Source: a virus
Direction: 5' to 3' (one strand)
DNA length: 23,154 bases
IMG/VR virus record: IMGVR_UViG_3300020404_000465
Span: 1 to 23,154 of that record
The position numbers and the translations under genes are program-made. Shown piece by piece: positions 1-8,222 of the stretch. Every line of letters starts with the position of its first letter. Positions within the stretch are counted from its first letter, which is position 1. The notes below the pieces were generated by a model that was given only the letters and a program-made list of their open reading frames with translations, ran no database searches and was not told where the DNA came from.

Positions 1-73
1 TGAGAAAAACCAACTTACATCTTTAATAACTTCATTGTATAATGAAGCATTAGATGAACATAATTATATATGA
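1..73 (+). CDS. 47: C-terminal end of gp47-like recombination nuclease subunit (partial)
   Basis: An open frame runs from the window edge to a TGA at 71-73 and encodes about 23 residues ending in EALDEHNYI. The stop overlaps the gp46 ATG as ATGA, the usual arrangement for translationally coupled subunits. In T4-like phages gene 47, the Mre11-like nuclease subunit, lies directly upstream of gene 46, so position suggests gp47. The visible residues are too few to prove this. The frame and the overlap are seen directly; the name is inference from gene order. Confidence 0.55.
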   Translation, partial: EKNQLTSLITSLYNEALDEHNYI

Positions 74-1785
74 TACACTTTAAGAAAGTTAAATGGAAGA
101 ATCTTCTTTCATCTGGTAATAAATTTACAACAATAGAATTAGATCGATCAGCAACAACACTTATTATAGGTGAGAATGGTGCTGGTAAATCAACTCTATT
201 AGATGCATTATGTTATGCATTATATGGTAAAGGGTTCCGTAATCTTAAGAAAGAACTTCTTGTAAATTCAATCAATGGAAAAGAAATGTTAGTAGAAGTA
301 GATTTCATGATTGGCAAAAAACAATATAAAGTAATTCGTGGAACTCGACCAAACAAATTCGAACTATATCTTGGAAACACAATGCTCAATCAAGATGCAA
401 GTGTACGAGATTATCAAGATCACTTAGAAAAGAATATACTCAAAATGAGTCATAGGTCTTTTACTCAAGTAGCAATTCTAGGGTCAGCAAACTTTACACC
501 TTTCATGCAATTAAAAGCAAGTGAGAGACGTAAACTTGTAGAGGACTTATTAGATATCTCTATCTTTAGTACTATGAGAGACATACTACGAAAGAAAGTA
601 TCATCACATAAAATTGATATTAAAGAGAACGAACATGAAATAGAAATTCTCGAAGAGAGAATCAATGGATTGACAGAGCAGATTAATGCTCTTCAAAAAA
701 ATCGTGATAAACAAATTCTTAAGTATGAATCAACCGTGAAAGAAACTGAAAATAATATTCAGACTTTAATGGAGACCATAGATGAAAAGACGAAAGATGT
801 GGTGGAGAAAGAATCCACTATCCAGAATAAAAATACAGTTGAAGATAGACTCAAACAAACTATTAACTTGGAGAAGCAACTCGAAACTGCTAGAAAGAAA
901 GCACTCGCAGATATTGAATTCTATGAGAACCACGACAACTGTCCAACATGTAAACAAGGACTAGATCATGAACATAAAGAGAAGTGCATACAGGAAAAGA
1001 CAGCAAAGGTCTCAGAGATCAAGAAGGCGGTTACAGAACTCGATGCGAAGATCAACGAACTTCATGACGAAATCGGACGAATCAATACCATTCAATCAGA
1101 AATCTTAGAGAAACAAAGAGAGATAGGACTATTACAAACAGAGATTACATCTAATCAAAAGTATATAAGTAAAGTTCAAGATCAAATAAATGATCTTACA
1201 AAAGCACAGATAGACAATAGTGCAAATGATAAACTAGCAACTAGTGAAGATGATCTAGATATCTTAGTTGCAAAGAAACAAGAACTCAAAGACAAAGAAC
1301 ATTACTTCAGTATCGCACAGATGTTATTACAAGATGCTGGTGTAAAACAAAAGATCATTAAACAATATGTACCTGTCATGAATAAACTTATTAATAAGTA
1401 TCTGGCAAATTTAGAATTCTATGTTGGGTTTGAACTTGATGAAGCATTTGAAGAAACAATCAAGTCTAGATTTAGAGATGTATTCAAATACGATAACTTC
1501 TCTCAAGGTGAAAAAATGAGAATTGATTTAGCATTACTATTCACATGGAGAGCAGTAGCAAGAATGAAGAACAGTGTAAATACTAACTTACTTATATTAG
1601 ATGAAGTATTTGATAGTTCTCTAGACACCCAGGGCACTGATGATTTTTTAAGACTGTTAAACACATTGACAGAAAAGACTAACGCATTTATAATAAGTCA
1701 TAAGGGCGATGCCTTGTACGACAAGTTTGATGAAGTAATTAAATTTGAAAAGTATAAAAACTTTAGTCGAATTTCGGTATCATAA
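70..1785 (+). CDS. 46: gp46-like recombination endonuclease subunit (Rad50/SbcC-type ATPase)
   Basis: ATPase subunit of the phage gp46/gp47 complex (Rad50/Mre11 type), which resects DNA ends for recombination-dependent replication. The 571 residues match the T4 gp46 length. The Walker A loop GENGAGKST is at residues 34-42. Two long coiled-coil stretches flank a zinc-hook CPTC at 291-294. The ABC signature FSQGEK is near 477-482, Walker B LLILDE ends at D511/E512, and a switch histidine (ISHKGD) is near 544. All ABC-type catalytic elements are present, so the protein should be active. It starts within the stop of the upstream frame and is followed directly by peptide deformylase. Family identity is very secure. 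Confidence 0.97.
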   Translation: MIHFKKVKWKNLLSSGNKFTTIELDRSATTLIIGENGAGKSTLLDALCYALYGKGFRNLKKELLVNSINGKEMLVEVDFMIGKKQYKVIRGTRPNKFELYLGNTMLNQDASVRDYQDHLEKNILKMSHRSFTQVAILGSANFTPFMQLKASERRKLVEDLLDISIFSTMRDILRKKVSSHKIDIKENEHEIEILEERINGLTEQINALQKNRDKQILKYESTVKETENNIQTLMETIDEKTKDVVEKESTIQNKNTVEDRLKQTINLEKQLETARKKALADIEFYENHDNCPTCKQGLDHEHKEKCIQEKTAKVSEIKKAVTELDAKINELHDEIGRINTIQSEILEKQREIGLLQTEITSNQKYISKVQDQINDLTKAQIDNSANDKLATSEDDLDILVAKKQELKDKEHYFSIAQMLLQDAGVKQKIIKQYVPVMNKLINKYLANLEFYVGFELDEAFEETIKSRFRDVFKYDNFSQGEKMRIDLALLFTWRAVARMKNSVNTNLLILDEVFDSSLDTQGTDDFLRLLNTLTEKTNAFIISHKGDALYDKFDEVIKFEKYKNFSRISVS

Positions 1786-1788
1786 ATA
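1781..1788 (+). promoter_or_regulatory. Late-promoter-like CATAAATA box before peptide deformylase
   Basis: CATAAATA overlaps the gp46 stop and lies five bases before the deformylase ATG. T4 late promoters carry TATAAATA as their only essential element, and related marine phages use similar boxes. No Shine-Dalgarno sequence is visible before this ATG. The same box with the same five-base spacing precedes the gene at 12053. Promoter activity is inference. Confidence 0.35.
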
Positions 1789-1793
1789 TAAGC

Positions 1794-2444
1794 ATGTACG
1801 AACTAGTAGAAGAAGCACATAAGGTATTAAGAGTACCACCTCCAGAATTTGATTTCGAGAATCCGCCTGAGGATCCAAAAGAGATCGAAAAGAATATGAT
1901 AGAAGCAATTGATAGATACGGTGGTCTTGGACTATCAGCAAATCAATGTGGATTACCATACAAAATGTTTGTTATGAGAACTGCTGATAAGGGTGTAGTT
2001 TCTTTTTGGAATCCAAAGTTATTAAAAGTATCTCAAGATACAGACAACATGAAAGAGGGTTGTCTATCTTTTCCAGATATCTATCTTATGATCAAGAGAT
2101 CGAAAGTCATAGAGTTTGAATATCAAGATACTGATGGAGAAAAAATAGTTCTTACATTAGAAGGAATGGCCTCTCGATGTGTTCAACATGAACTTGATCA
2201 CTTAAATGGTATACTGTTTCTACAAAGAGCATCACGTCTCAAGATAGAAAGAGCACTCAAGGCCAGACCAAAAGAAAAAAAGAAAAGAGAAGAGTATGAA
2301 AGAAGAATGCAAGTCGCAAGATATCTTGCCGATAGAGAGCAATCTAATGCCGATGCAGACGGAAGTGAAGATGCCATATCCTCCAAAGATGATACACAAC
2401 CTGTTGACTCCGGAAGAGGCGAAGAGTCTAATTCAGTTTCATAA
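1794..2444 (+). CDS. def: Peptide deformylase
   Basis: Removes the formyl group from the N-terminal methionine of new proteins. All three family motifs are intact: GLGLSANQ at residues 44-51, EGCLS at 88-92 with metal ligand C90, and HELDH at 132-136 with the two metal histidines and the catalytic glutamate. The catalytic domain ends near residue 160. A charged Lys/Arg/Glu-rich tail of about 50 residues follows; it is absent from short phage deformylases, and its end overlaps the next gene in another frame. Deformylase genes are common in marine T4-like phages, where they are thought to support fast protein synthesis during infection. No clear ribosome binding site is seen; a CATAAATA box lies just upstream. 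Confidence 0.95.
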   Translation: MYELVEEAHKVLRVPPPEFDFENPPEDPKEIEKNMIEAIDRYGGLGLSANQCGLPYKMFVMRTADKGVVSFWNPKLLKVSQDTDNMKEGCLSFPDIYLMIKRSKVIEFEYQDTDGEKIVLTLEGMASRCVQHELDHLNGILFLQRASRLKIERALKARPKEKKKREEYERRMQVARYLADREQSNADADGSEDAISSKDDTQPVDSGRGEESNSVS

Positions 2445-3057
2445 AGAACACCCGCATCTAATTAGAATAGGATCTCCAGACGAATACCAAGGAATAAGAT
2501 TTTGTCATATTAAATCACAGTGGGTACGTGATACTATAATGAGAGTCGTATACCATCTGATTGGTGAAATCAGAATGATGTCTGGTCAAGTCGTAGTACC
2601 AGAAATGGTAGGTATCAATGAATGGGGAATAGGGGGTGAACAGCACCCACACCTAGACATATACTCTAATCAAGAAATGGATTTGAATACACACCACGGC
2701 GAACCAGCACGTGAGTGGACATGTATTTTATATTTGAACGATGATCTCAAAGGTGGTGAGACTTACATACCAGAAGGTAAAGTAATGTGTCATGACAATG
2801 TTCAAAGAGAATACGATGCAGATTCATTCCCACCTCAAGCAACTAGTGGATTATTATTTCAAGGCATTTATATTCCACACGGTGTCGCAAAAGTGAGACG
2901 TAATAGTAGATATACAATATCACTATGGTTCTCATCTAATCTCAAAAAACAAATGCCAACTCACCCAATTGACCTTGAGTCCAACGAAGACTTATTCAGA
3001 CTTCATCTCAATGAAAAAGGTCCAACTTGGGAAACTCCAGAAAATAATCAAAATTAA
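2371..3057 (+). CDS. 2-oxoglutarate/Fe(II)-dependent oxygenase (prolyl 4-hydroxylase-like)
   Basis: Member of the 2OG-Fe(II) dioxygenase superfamily, which hydroxylates proteins or small molecules using oxygen and 2-oxoglutarate. With the ATG at 2371 (229 aa) the iron ligands are H94-x-D96 (HPHLD) and H170 (IPHGVAKV). R180 in RRNSRYTISLWF is the likely 2-oxoglutarate anchor. GGETYIPE lies between them, as in P4H-type phage enzymes. I chose 2371 because GGAAG lies just upstream; the frame is open further upstream (ATGs at 2296, 2347, 2353) and another ATG lies at 2389. Any choice overlaps the deformylase tail, by 74 bases here. Marine T4-like phages often carry such oxygenases; the substrate is unknown. 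Confidence 0.85.
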   Translation: MPYPPKMIHNLLTPEEAKSLIQFHKEHPHLIRIGSPDEYQGIRFCHIKSQWVRDTIMRVVYHLIGEIRMMSGQVVVPEMVGINEWGIGGEQHPHLDIYSNQEMDLNTHHGEPAREWTCILYLNDDLKGGETYIPEGKVMCHDNVQREYDADSFPPQATSGLLFQGIYIPHGVAKVRRNSRYTISLWFSSNLKKQMPTHPIDLESNEDLFRLHLNEKGPTWETPENNQN

Positions 3058-3060
3058 ACC

Positions 3061-3090
3061 TTGACAGTGACCCTCACTTTTTTGTATACT
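3061..3090 (+). promoter_or_regulatory. Promoter, TTGACA-N18-TATACT, copy 1
   Basis: TTGACA at 3061-3066 and TATACT at 3085-3090 are 18 bases apart, close to a consensus sigma70-type promoter. The spacer contains GTGACCCTCAC, which recurs in the copy at 3594 and, altered, in the copy at 6918. It drives the gene at 3116, whose AAAGGAG ribosome binding site is just upstream of its ATG. Confidence 0.75.
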
Positions 3091-3115
3091 AATACAGTAA
3101 CAAAAGGAGTGAGAA

Positions 3116-3313
3116 ATGAGCAATTTAATAAACGATAATATTAAAGAAAACATAGCAGAAGAAGTCTGCAATATGGCAGAGAAAGACATTTGGAATGTGA
3201 TCTTTGCAATTCAAAATGAATTTGGTATTGCTAATGTACCAAGTCCAGTAAATGGTAAAGAAGGATTCATCGATGCCTTGATTGAATTAAGATTTGACGA
3301 GGTGTGTAGATGA
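3116..3313 (+). CDS. Small hypothetical protein (65 aa)
   Basis: I do not recognise this protein. It has 65 residues, is mildly acidic and soluble-looking, and shows no Cys or His cluster and no membrane segment. It has a good ribosome binding site (AAAGGAG) and its own upstream promoter. Its TGA overlaps the next ATG, so the two genes are probably translated together. Coding is supported by the promoter, the ribosome binding site and the coupling rather than by similarity. Confidence 0.75.
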   Translation: MSNLINDNIKENIAEEVCNMAEKDIWNVIFAIQNEFGIANVPSPVNGKEGFIDALIELRFDEVCR

Positions 3314-3591
3314 GTTTAAAAGAATTATTTATTGGAGACTATGAACAGATTAGATATAAACAATCTGGTAGAGAGTATGAAGGTTACGTCAAAATTGTCA
3401 ACGACAATTTCATAGAAGCAAGAATGTGCGAATCAAATGGTTATGAGAAAGTTGGTTCTTGGTTCGATGCAATTATTTACAAACAATCTTTTAAAGGACT
3501 AGAAATGGAGTGGTGGTTCGATGGGCAAGGGTGTGATAACTCAGCAATCGGAGTCAGTGGTTGTTGGGAATCTATAGCAGATTTTATTTAA
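3310..3591 (+). CDS. Hypothetical protein (93 aa)
   Basis: I do not recognise this protein. It has 93 residues and is rich in aromatic residues (EMEWWFDGQG, GSWFDAIIY), with a beta-rich, compact look. It has three cysteines and no signal peptide or membrane segment. The start overlaps the stop of the preceding gene (ATGA), so the pair forms a two-gene unit under the promoter at 3061. It is followed almost at once by the second promoter copy. Confidence 0.75.
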   Translation: MSLKELFIGDYEQIRYKQSGREYEGYVKIVNDNFIEARMCESNGYEKVGSWFDAIIYKQSFKGLEMEWWFDGQGCDNSAIGVSGCWESIADFI

Positions 3592-3593
3592 CC

Positions 3594-3623
3594 TTGACAA
3601 TGACCCTCACTTTTTGATAGGAT
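3594..3623 (+). promoter_or_regulatory. Promoter-like element, copy 2 (weak -10)
   Basis: TTGACA at 3594-3599 is followed by a spacer nearly identical to copy 1 (ATGACCCTCACTTTTT). At the same 18-base distance there is only a poor -10, TAGGAT (3618-3623). Six bases separate it from the ATG at 3630. The AGGA inside this -10 could equally be the ribosome binding site of that gene, in which case the mRNA must start further upstream. Confidence 0.5.
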
Positions 3624-3629
3624 ATACAT

Positions 3630-5981
3630 ATGACAAATATTAAAGAAAACAAATCAAACCTAGCAAAACTTATGGCGACAGAGAATATTACTGTTGTTCA
3701 TAAGAAAATCCCTACAGCATATTTCGATGTAAAGAATCGTGTACTTGCTTGTCCTACTTTCAAAGAAGAAATGTCTAGTGAACTTTATGACTTGTTCATG
3801 GGTCATGAAGTTGGTCATGCTTTATACACACCTTATGAAGGACTTCATTCAACTCTTAAAGAGAACAGAACTCTTAAGGGTTATTTGAATGTTGTTGAAG
3901 ATGTTAGAATAGAAAGAAAGATCAGAGATAGATATCAAGGTCTCAGAAAATCATTCTTCAAAGCATACAATGAATTGATGGACAAAGATTTCTTCGGTAT
4001 CAAAACAAGAGACTTACAAGAACTTTCATTGATCGACAAGATCAATCTTATTACTAAGTGTGGTTCTAGAGTAGATATCAAATTGACAGATGAAGAACAA
4101 GTCTTCTTAGATATGGCAATGAAGTGTGAGACATGGAAAGATGTTGAACAAGTATCTAAAGCAATCTACGAATGGTCAAAAGAAAACGAGCAAAGAACAG
4201 AACAAGATGAGATGCTATCAAAAATGTTTTCTTCAGAGATAGATGAAGACGAACTTGATGATGAAGAGCAAGAAGATTTCGAATCTGGTGAGTCAGACTT
4301 CAACAATGATGATGAAGAGACTGAAGAAGAAGAGACTGAAGATCAAGGCAGTGAAGAAGATAGTATGCCAGATCTGGACGAAGAAGAGTGGGAAGATAAA
4401 GAAACATCTGAAGAAATGCAAACTGGCAGAAAAGGTGGTGTTGGACCTTCTAACTATCAAAGTGATGATGAAGATGGTGCCAGAGAATCTCTAACAGAAC
4501 ACAATGCACATAACAATGAAGATCAGTTCGTTGATGAAAATGCCTGTGTCAAAACTTTCTTCGATATCGACAATCACAAAGACGAGATCGATCAGATCAT
4601 TTACGATTACAAAAAAGTTCTTGCAGACTGGGACAAATGGTCAGTCCACACTGATACAAAAGATGATTATCAAAACGACTGGAACAAAAAAGCAAAAGCA
4701 TATTATCAGACTAAACCTAAACTAGTCATGAATTATTTGAAAGACAAGAACAAAAAAGTTATCAATCACATGGCAAAAGAATTCGAAATGAGACAGACTG
4801 CTATGAGATCATTGAAAGCAAGAACTGGTAAATCTGGTAAGTTAGATATGAATAGACTTGCCAAGTATCAGATCGTTGATGATATTTTCAAACAAGTTAC
4901 ATACTTACCTGATGGCAAGAATCATGGTGTCAATGTCATGCTTGACTGGTCAGGTTCTATCAATCAAGAAGTCAGAGATTTGATCGAGCAATCAATTATA
5001 CTTGCAGAGTTTTGCAGAAAAGTACAAATACCTTACAGAGTATACTTGTTCTCAGATTGTATGAAAGAAGATATACCTGATGATGAGTATTCATTCAGAA
5101 GTGGTGCAGGCAGACTGGTTGAGATGTTATCTAACGAACAGTCTGGCAGAGAACATGCTAAAGCAATGTACATTCTTTCAGCACTGTATTTCAACTTCTG
5201 GTCTGATAGCACTGACAGATGGTCAAAAGAAGAGAAGAGAAGAGAGTTCGAACAGGTTTGTGATTGTGATCTAGAATACGATTACTTCTACAGAGACATT
5301 TTCGGCCCTAGAAAATATCAACTTGGTGGGACACCTCTTAATCATACACTGATCGCAATGAGAAAACTTATTGCAGAATTCAACTATCAATACGGTATCG
5401 AGAAGTCAATACTTACTGTTATCACAGATGGTTATTCTCATAACTCAGATTGGTTATCAGAGACACCAGCAGAGCAAGAAGATATGAAATCTCAAACTGG
5501 TGGTGATAGTTACTGGGGATATAGAAGTAACTGGGAAAGATTTCTCAAAGACCCATACTCTGGAAAGTATCATGTTTTCAAATCAAGAAACGTAGAAAGT
5601 TATGATGGTTGGGACAAGACTGCAAACTTACTTGAGTGGATTTCTGCTGAGACTGGTTGCACGATCACTGGTTACTTTGTCTTCAGTAGAAAAGGCGAGT
5701 GCATCAACATGGTCAGAGATTTACCAGAAACAAATTGGGAAATGGACTTCAATGCACTTTGGAGAGATGTCAGAAAAACTGGTGTTACTCTAAAGACTAA
5801 AGGTTACAACAAACTCTTCTTAGTTTCTAATAACAACTTAGGGGCATCATCAGAAGACGAACTCTCAGAAGAACTTGAGGGTGCAAAGAAAGGTAGAATT
5901 CTAACTGCTTTCAAAAGAAATCAGAAGAACAAAACTACATCAAGATTCTTAACAAATGAATTTATAAAGGAGATCGCATAA
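3630..5981 (+). CDS. CobT-like metallopeptidase / VWA-domain protein
   Basis: A 783-residue multidomain protein. The N-terminal region has a gluzincin-like zinc site: HEVGH at residues 59-63 and a downstream VEDVRIE stretch (90-95) that could give the third ligand. Residues about 205-275 form a very acidic Glu/Asp linker. The C-terminal half is a von Willebrand A domain with a complete MIDAS: D439-W-S441-G-S443, T568 (GGTPL) and D600 (ITDGYS). The order (helical N-part, acidic linker, VWA) matches cobaltochelatase subunit CobT. The likely AAA+ partner is at 6990. No other cobalamin genes are present, so a MoxR/VWA remodelling machine with a protease or cofactor-insertion role is more plausible than B12 synthesis. 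The substrate is unknown. Confidence 0.85.
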   Translation: MTNIKENKSNLAKLMATENITVVHKKIPTAYFDVKNRVLACPTFKEEMSSELYDLFMGHEVGHALYTPYEGLHSTLKENRTLKGYLNVVEDVRIERKIRDRYQGLRKSFFKAYNELMDKDFFGIKTRDLQELSLIDKINLITKCGSRVDIKLTDEEQVFLDMAMKCETWKDVEQVSKAIYEWSKENEQRTEQDEMLSKMFSSEIDEDELDDEEQEDFESGESDFNNDDEETEEEETEDQGSEEDSMPDLDEEEWEDKETSEEMQTGRKGGVGPSNYQSDDEDGARESLTEHNAHNNEDQFVDENACVKTFFDIDNHKDEIDQIIYDYKKVLADWDKWSVHTDTKDDYQNDWNKKAKAYYQTKPKLVMNYLKDKNKKVINHMAKEFEMRQTAMRSLKARTGKSGKLDMNRLAKYQIVDDIFKQVTYLPDGKNHGVNVMLDWSGSINQEVRDLIEQSIILAEFCRKVQIPYRVYLFSDCMKEDIPDDEYSFRSGAGRLVEMLSNEQSGREHAKAMYILSALYFNFWSDSTDRWSKEEKRREFEQVCDCDLEYDYFYRDIFGPRKYQLGGTPLNHTLIAMRKLIAEFNYQYGIEKSILTVITDGYSHNSDWLSETPAEQEDMKSQTGGDSYWGYRSNWERFLKDPYSGKYHVFKSRNVESYDGWDKTANLLEWISAETGCTITGYFVFSRKGECINMVRDLPETNWEMDFNALWRDVRKTGVTLKTKGYNKLFLVSNNNLGASSEDELSEELEGAKKGRILTAFKRNQKNKTTSRFLTNEFIKEIA

Positions 5982-6214
5982 TGGATATAATTCAAACTAT
6001 GAACGTAGATAAATTTCAAGATGCTTTATACAACATCGGCGAAGGCCCATGTGTAAAGTTTGACTGTTCGAGGCACTCAGAATGTGCTGAAGAAAAAGTT
6101 GAATGCAAAGCATTTAGATACTGGGTCAATAACGATAGTTATTGGACTAAAAGAAAAGGTAAGAAAACATCTATCGATGTTGACTTGCAGAGATTACTTA
6201 AACCAATGGAGTAA
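5981..6214 (+). CDS. Small cysteine-rich protein (77 aa)
   Basis: A 77-residue protein starting at the last base of the CobT-like stop (TAATG), preceded by AAGGAG, so it is coupled to that gene. It has four cysteines at 24, 29, 35 and 42 plus H32 (CVKFDCSRHSEC), which could bind a zinc ion or an iron-sulfur cluster. The C-terminus is basic. I do not recognise a named family. Its place between the two partners of the AAA+/VWA pair suggests an accessory role there; that is inference. Confidence 0.7.
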   Translation: MDIIQTMNVDKFQDALYNIGEGPCVKFDCSRHSECAEEKVECKAFRYWVNNDSYWTKRKGKKTSIDVDLQRLLKPME

Positions 6215-6218
6215 AATT

Positions 6219-6914
6219 ATGTTAAGTATAAAAGAAAAAGCATTGATCGGAGACTTAACAAGAAAGTTTTCCTTCAATGAAGAAATTCTCGATAAGAGAG
6301 ATAAAGTCTTTGCACAATTCATGATGTCAAAAGAATCTGCTACTGGTCCTTCTAGAGAATGGGCGACTCTTAGCAAATGTGGTTTTGACAATTTAGAAGA
6401 CATGCATGGATATGACGGGTTCGATCCAGAGACGGAAAGAAACGTTGAAGTAAAATCTGAAAGTGTCAGAGGTACCAAAGTTGTAACTAAGTTACATGGT
6501 GGTATGTCCTGGGGCGGAAAGAAAAAAGAAACTTATGATAAGATTTTGAAAGAAAATCCAATCATAGTTGTATCTGGATTTAACGATGATGGCAAGTGTG
6601 TCTACATTGTAAAGTTCGATATGAAGGACTCTAGCATTAGAGACGAGATTGCTAAGGGCATGAAAGCAAGAAAATCTGGAAAAGAAACTGCTATCAAGGC
6701 CACATGGACATCGTTCAAAACTGCCGAGTCATTAGAAGTTGTTTATTATGAACCGAGATATGGCGATAACGTAGTCAGAGATTTCAAAACTATTCTTGAT
6801 ACTCAATGGACAGAGAAAAGAAAAGCAGAGATGTCCAAGTTAACAAGATCAGAGATGATTGACTTGATCGCACAGAAGTCTAAAGAAGAAGTGTTGGAGT
6901 TATTGTTAAAATAA
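6219..6914 (+). CDS. Hypothetical protein, possible PD-(D/E)XK nuclease fold
   Basis: A 231-residue protein. I chose the ATG at 6219, four bases after the preceding stop; the frame is open upstream to 6060 but that would overlap the Cys-rich gene. Residues 66-79 read D-G-F-D-P-E-T-E-R-N-V-E-V-K, with D66 or D69 and E77-V-K79 spaced like the catalytic core of restriction-type PD-(D/E)XK nucleases. A Gly/Lys-rich segment (GGMSWGGKKK) follows. The C-terminus is helical and charged. No family is firmly recognised, so the nuclease reading is a motif-level suggestion. Confidence 0.7.
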   Translation: MLSIKEKALIGDLTRKFSFNEEILDKRDKVFAQFMMSKESATGPSREWATLSKCGFDNLEDMHGYDGFDPETERNVEVKSESVRGTKVVTKLHGGMSWGGKKKETYDKILKENPIIVVSGFNDDGKCVYIVKFDMKDSSIRDEIAKGMKARKSGKETAIKATWTSFKTAESLEVVYYEPRYGDNVVRDFKTILDTQWTEKRKAEMSKLTRSEMIDLIAQKSKEEVLELLLK

Positions 6915-6917
6915 TGG

Positions 6918-6947
6918 TTGACAGTAACCCACACTTTTTAGTATACT
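6918..6947 (+). promoter_or_regulatory. Promoter, TTGACA-N18-TATACT, copy 3
   Basis: TTGACA at 6918-6923 and TATACT at 6942-6947 are separated by 18 bases. The spacer (GTAACCCACACTTTTT) is a diverged version of that in the copies at 3061 and 3594. The predicted start of transcription is near 6954, just before a 12-codon reading frame (6955-6993) and 36 bases before the CobS-like gene. Confidence 0.75.
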
Positions 6948-6954
6948 ATAAAAG

Positions 6955-6993
6955 ATGAGAAGATTAACTGTATTTTTAAAGGAGACTATATGA
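6955..6993 (+). CDS. Possible 12-codon leader peptide before the CobS-like gene
   Basis: ATG at 6955 opens a frame encoding MRRLTVFLKETI. It stops at 6991-6993, overlapping the ATG of the next gene (ATGA). The ATG lies within about one base of the predicted transcription start, so it would be read as a leaderless start. The frame also spans the AAAGGAG ribosome binding site of the next gene. It could couple or tune translation, or be chance. Confidence 0.25.
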   Translation: MRRLTVFLKETI

Positions 6994-8222
6994 GAGAATA
7001 CGTAGAATTAGATGGCAAGAAGTTCCATCTCACGCCCGATAGAGCAGAATTTCTATCAGAAGTCCAGGATAAATACCCTGGCAAAACTGTCTTAACGATA
7101 GAAGAGATTGATAATCTATCGCAAAGACCTTACTGGTTGAAGAAAAAAAGATACCCGTTTGCTAATGAGACAAACACTATCTTTGATCTAACACCGTTGT
7201 TGTCTGTAGCACATGCTCCAACGACTCCTAGACCCGTACCAACGACGCCACAGGTTGTTCCAATGAACGTATCAACTACGTCAAATATGCCAGTGGCCGC
7301 TCAAACTGAGACGATCAATGTTCTTGAAGATAACTTCAAGATTGTACCTGAGAAGATGTCAAACTATGTTCCGTTTGGTCACTTCAAAGATGTAAAGAAT
7401 ATTCTTAAGTCTAAGATATTCTTCCCTGTATTTGTTACTGGTCTTTCTGGTAATGGTAAAACACTTATGATCGAGCAAGTATGTGCTCAACTCAAGAGAG
7501 AATTATTCAGAGTCAATATCACAATCGAGACTGACGAAGATGATTTGATGGGTGGTCATACTCTTCAAAATGGTAACATAACTTTCAGAGAAGGTCCAGT
7601 TATCAAAGCAATGAGAAAAGGGGCAGTTCTTCTTCTTGACGAAGTTGATCTTGGTTCTAACAAACTCATGTGTCTACAATCAGTTCTTGAAGGTAAAGGT
7701 TATCTGATCAAGAAAACTGGTGAGTGGGTATCCCCAAAAGAAGGTTTCACAATTCTTGCTACTGCTAATACTAAAGGTCAAGGTTCTGAAGATGGCAAGT
7801 TCATCGGTACTCAGATCATGAACGAGGCAATGCTTGAAAGATTTGCGATTACAATGCAACAAGAATATCCTTCAGTTGCTATCGAGAAGAAAATACTTTC
7901 TAAAGAAATGGCACTGACCGGAGATGTCGATAAAGAGTTCTGTGAGAAACTTGTTGACTGGGCAGATATCATTAGAAGAACTTACTACGAAGGTGGTATC
8001 GATGATGTCATTACTACAAGAAGACTTGTTCACATTGTCAATGCATTCAGAATGTTCAAAGACAGAATGAAATCAATTGAGATGTGTATCTCTAGATTTG
8101 ATGAGGAAACTAGATCAGCAGTTATCGATCTTTACACTAAAGTCGATGCTGGTGTGAACTTAGAAAACCCTCTTGAAGAATCAGAGACTTCAGAGTATAA
8201 TGAATACGATGAGAATGTTTAA
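6990..8222 (+). CDS. cobS: CobS-like MoxR-family AAA+ ATPase
   Basis: AAA+ ATPase of 410 residues resembling cobaltochelatase CobS and the cobS gene of marine T4-like phages. Walker A GLSGNGKT is at 151-158 and Walker B VLLLDEVD at about 213-220 (D217, E218). A sensor-like ATANTKGQG follows, then LERFAI with a likely arginine finger. A low-complexity Pro/Thr linker (about residues 73-100) separates a small N-terminal domain from the ATPase. It has a strong AAAGGAG site. Such ATPases work with VWA partners, and the 3630 gene is the obvious one. Cobalamin synthesis itself is doubtful without other genes; remodelling of a protein target is the safer reading. Confidence 0.9.
   Translation: MREYVELDGKKFHLTPDRAEFLSEVQDKYPGKTVLTIEEIDNLSQRPYWLKKKRYPFANETNTIFDLTPLLSVAHAPTTPRPVPTTPQVVPMNVSTTSNMPVAAQTETINVLEDNFKIVPEKMSNYVPFGHFKDVKNILKSKIFFPVFVTGLSGNGKTLMIEQVCAQLKRELFRVNITIETDEDDLMGGHTLQNGNITFREGPVIKAMRKGAVLLLDEVDLGSNKLMCLQSVLEGKGYLIKKTGEWVSPKEGFTILATANTKGQGSEDGKFIGTQIMNEAMLERFAITMQQEYPSVAIEKKILSKEMALTGDVDKEFCEKLVDWADIIRRTYYEGGIDDVITTRRLVHIVNAFRMFKDRMKSIEMCISRFDEETRSAVIDLYTKVDAGVNLENPLEESETSEYNEYDENV

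Noticed and set aside
3066-3083. AGTGA-CCC-TCACT followed by T residues read as a terminator
   Set aside because: The stem is only 5 bp, and the other two copies of the element (3594, 6918) break the pairing while the TTGACA and spacing are kept, so a promoter element fits better.
4243-4725. Lys- and Met-rich frames of 83 and 73 codons
   Set aside because: They are out-of-frame shadows of the acidic linker and nearby part of the CobT-like gene (GAA/GAT repeats read as AAG/ATG).
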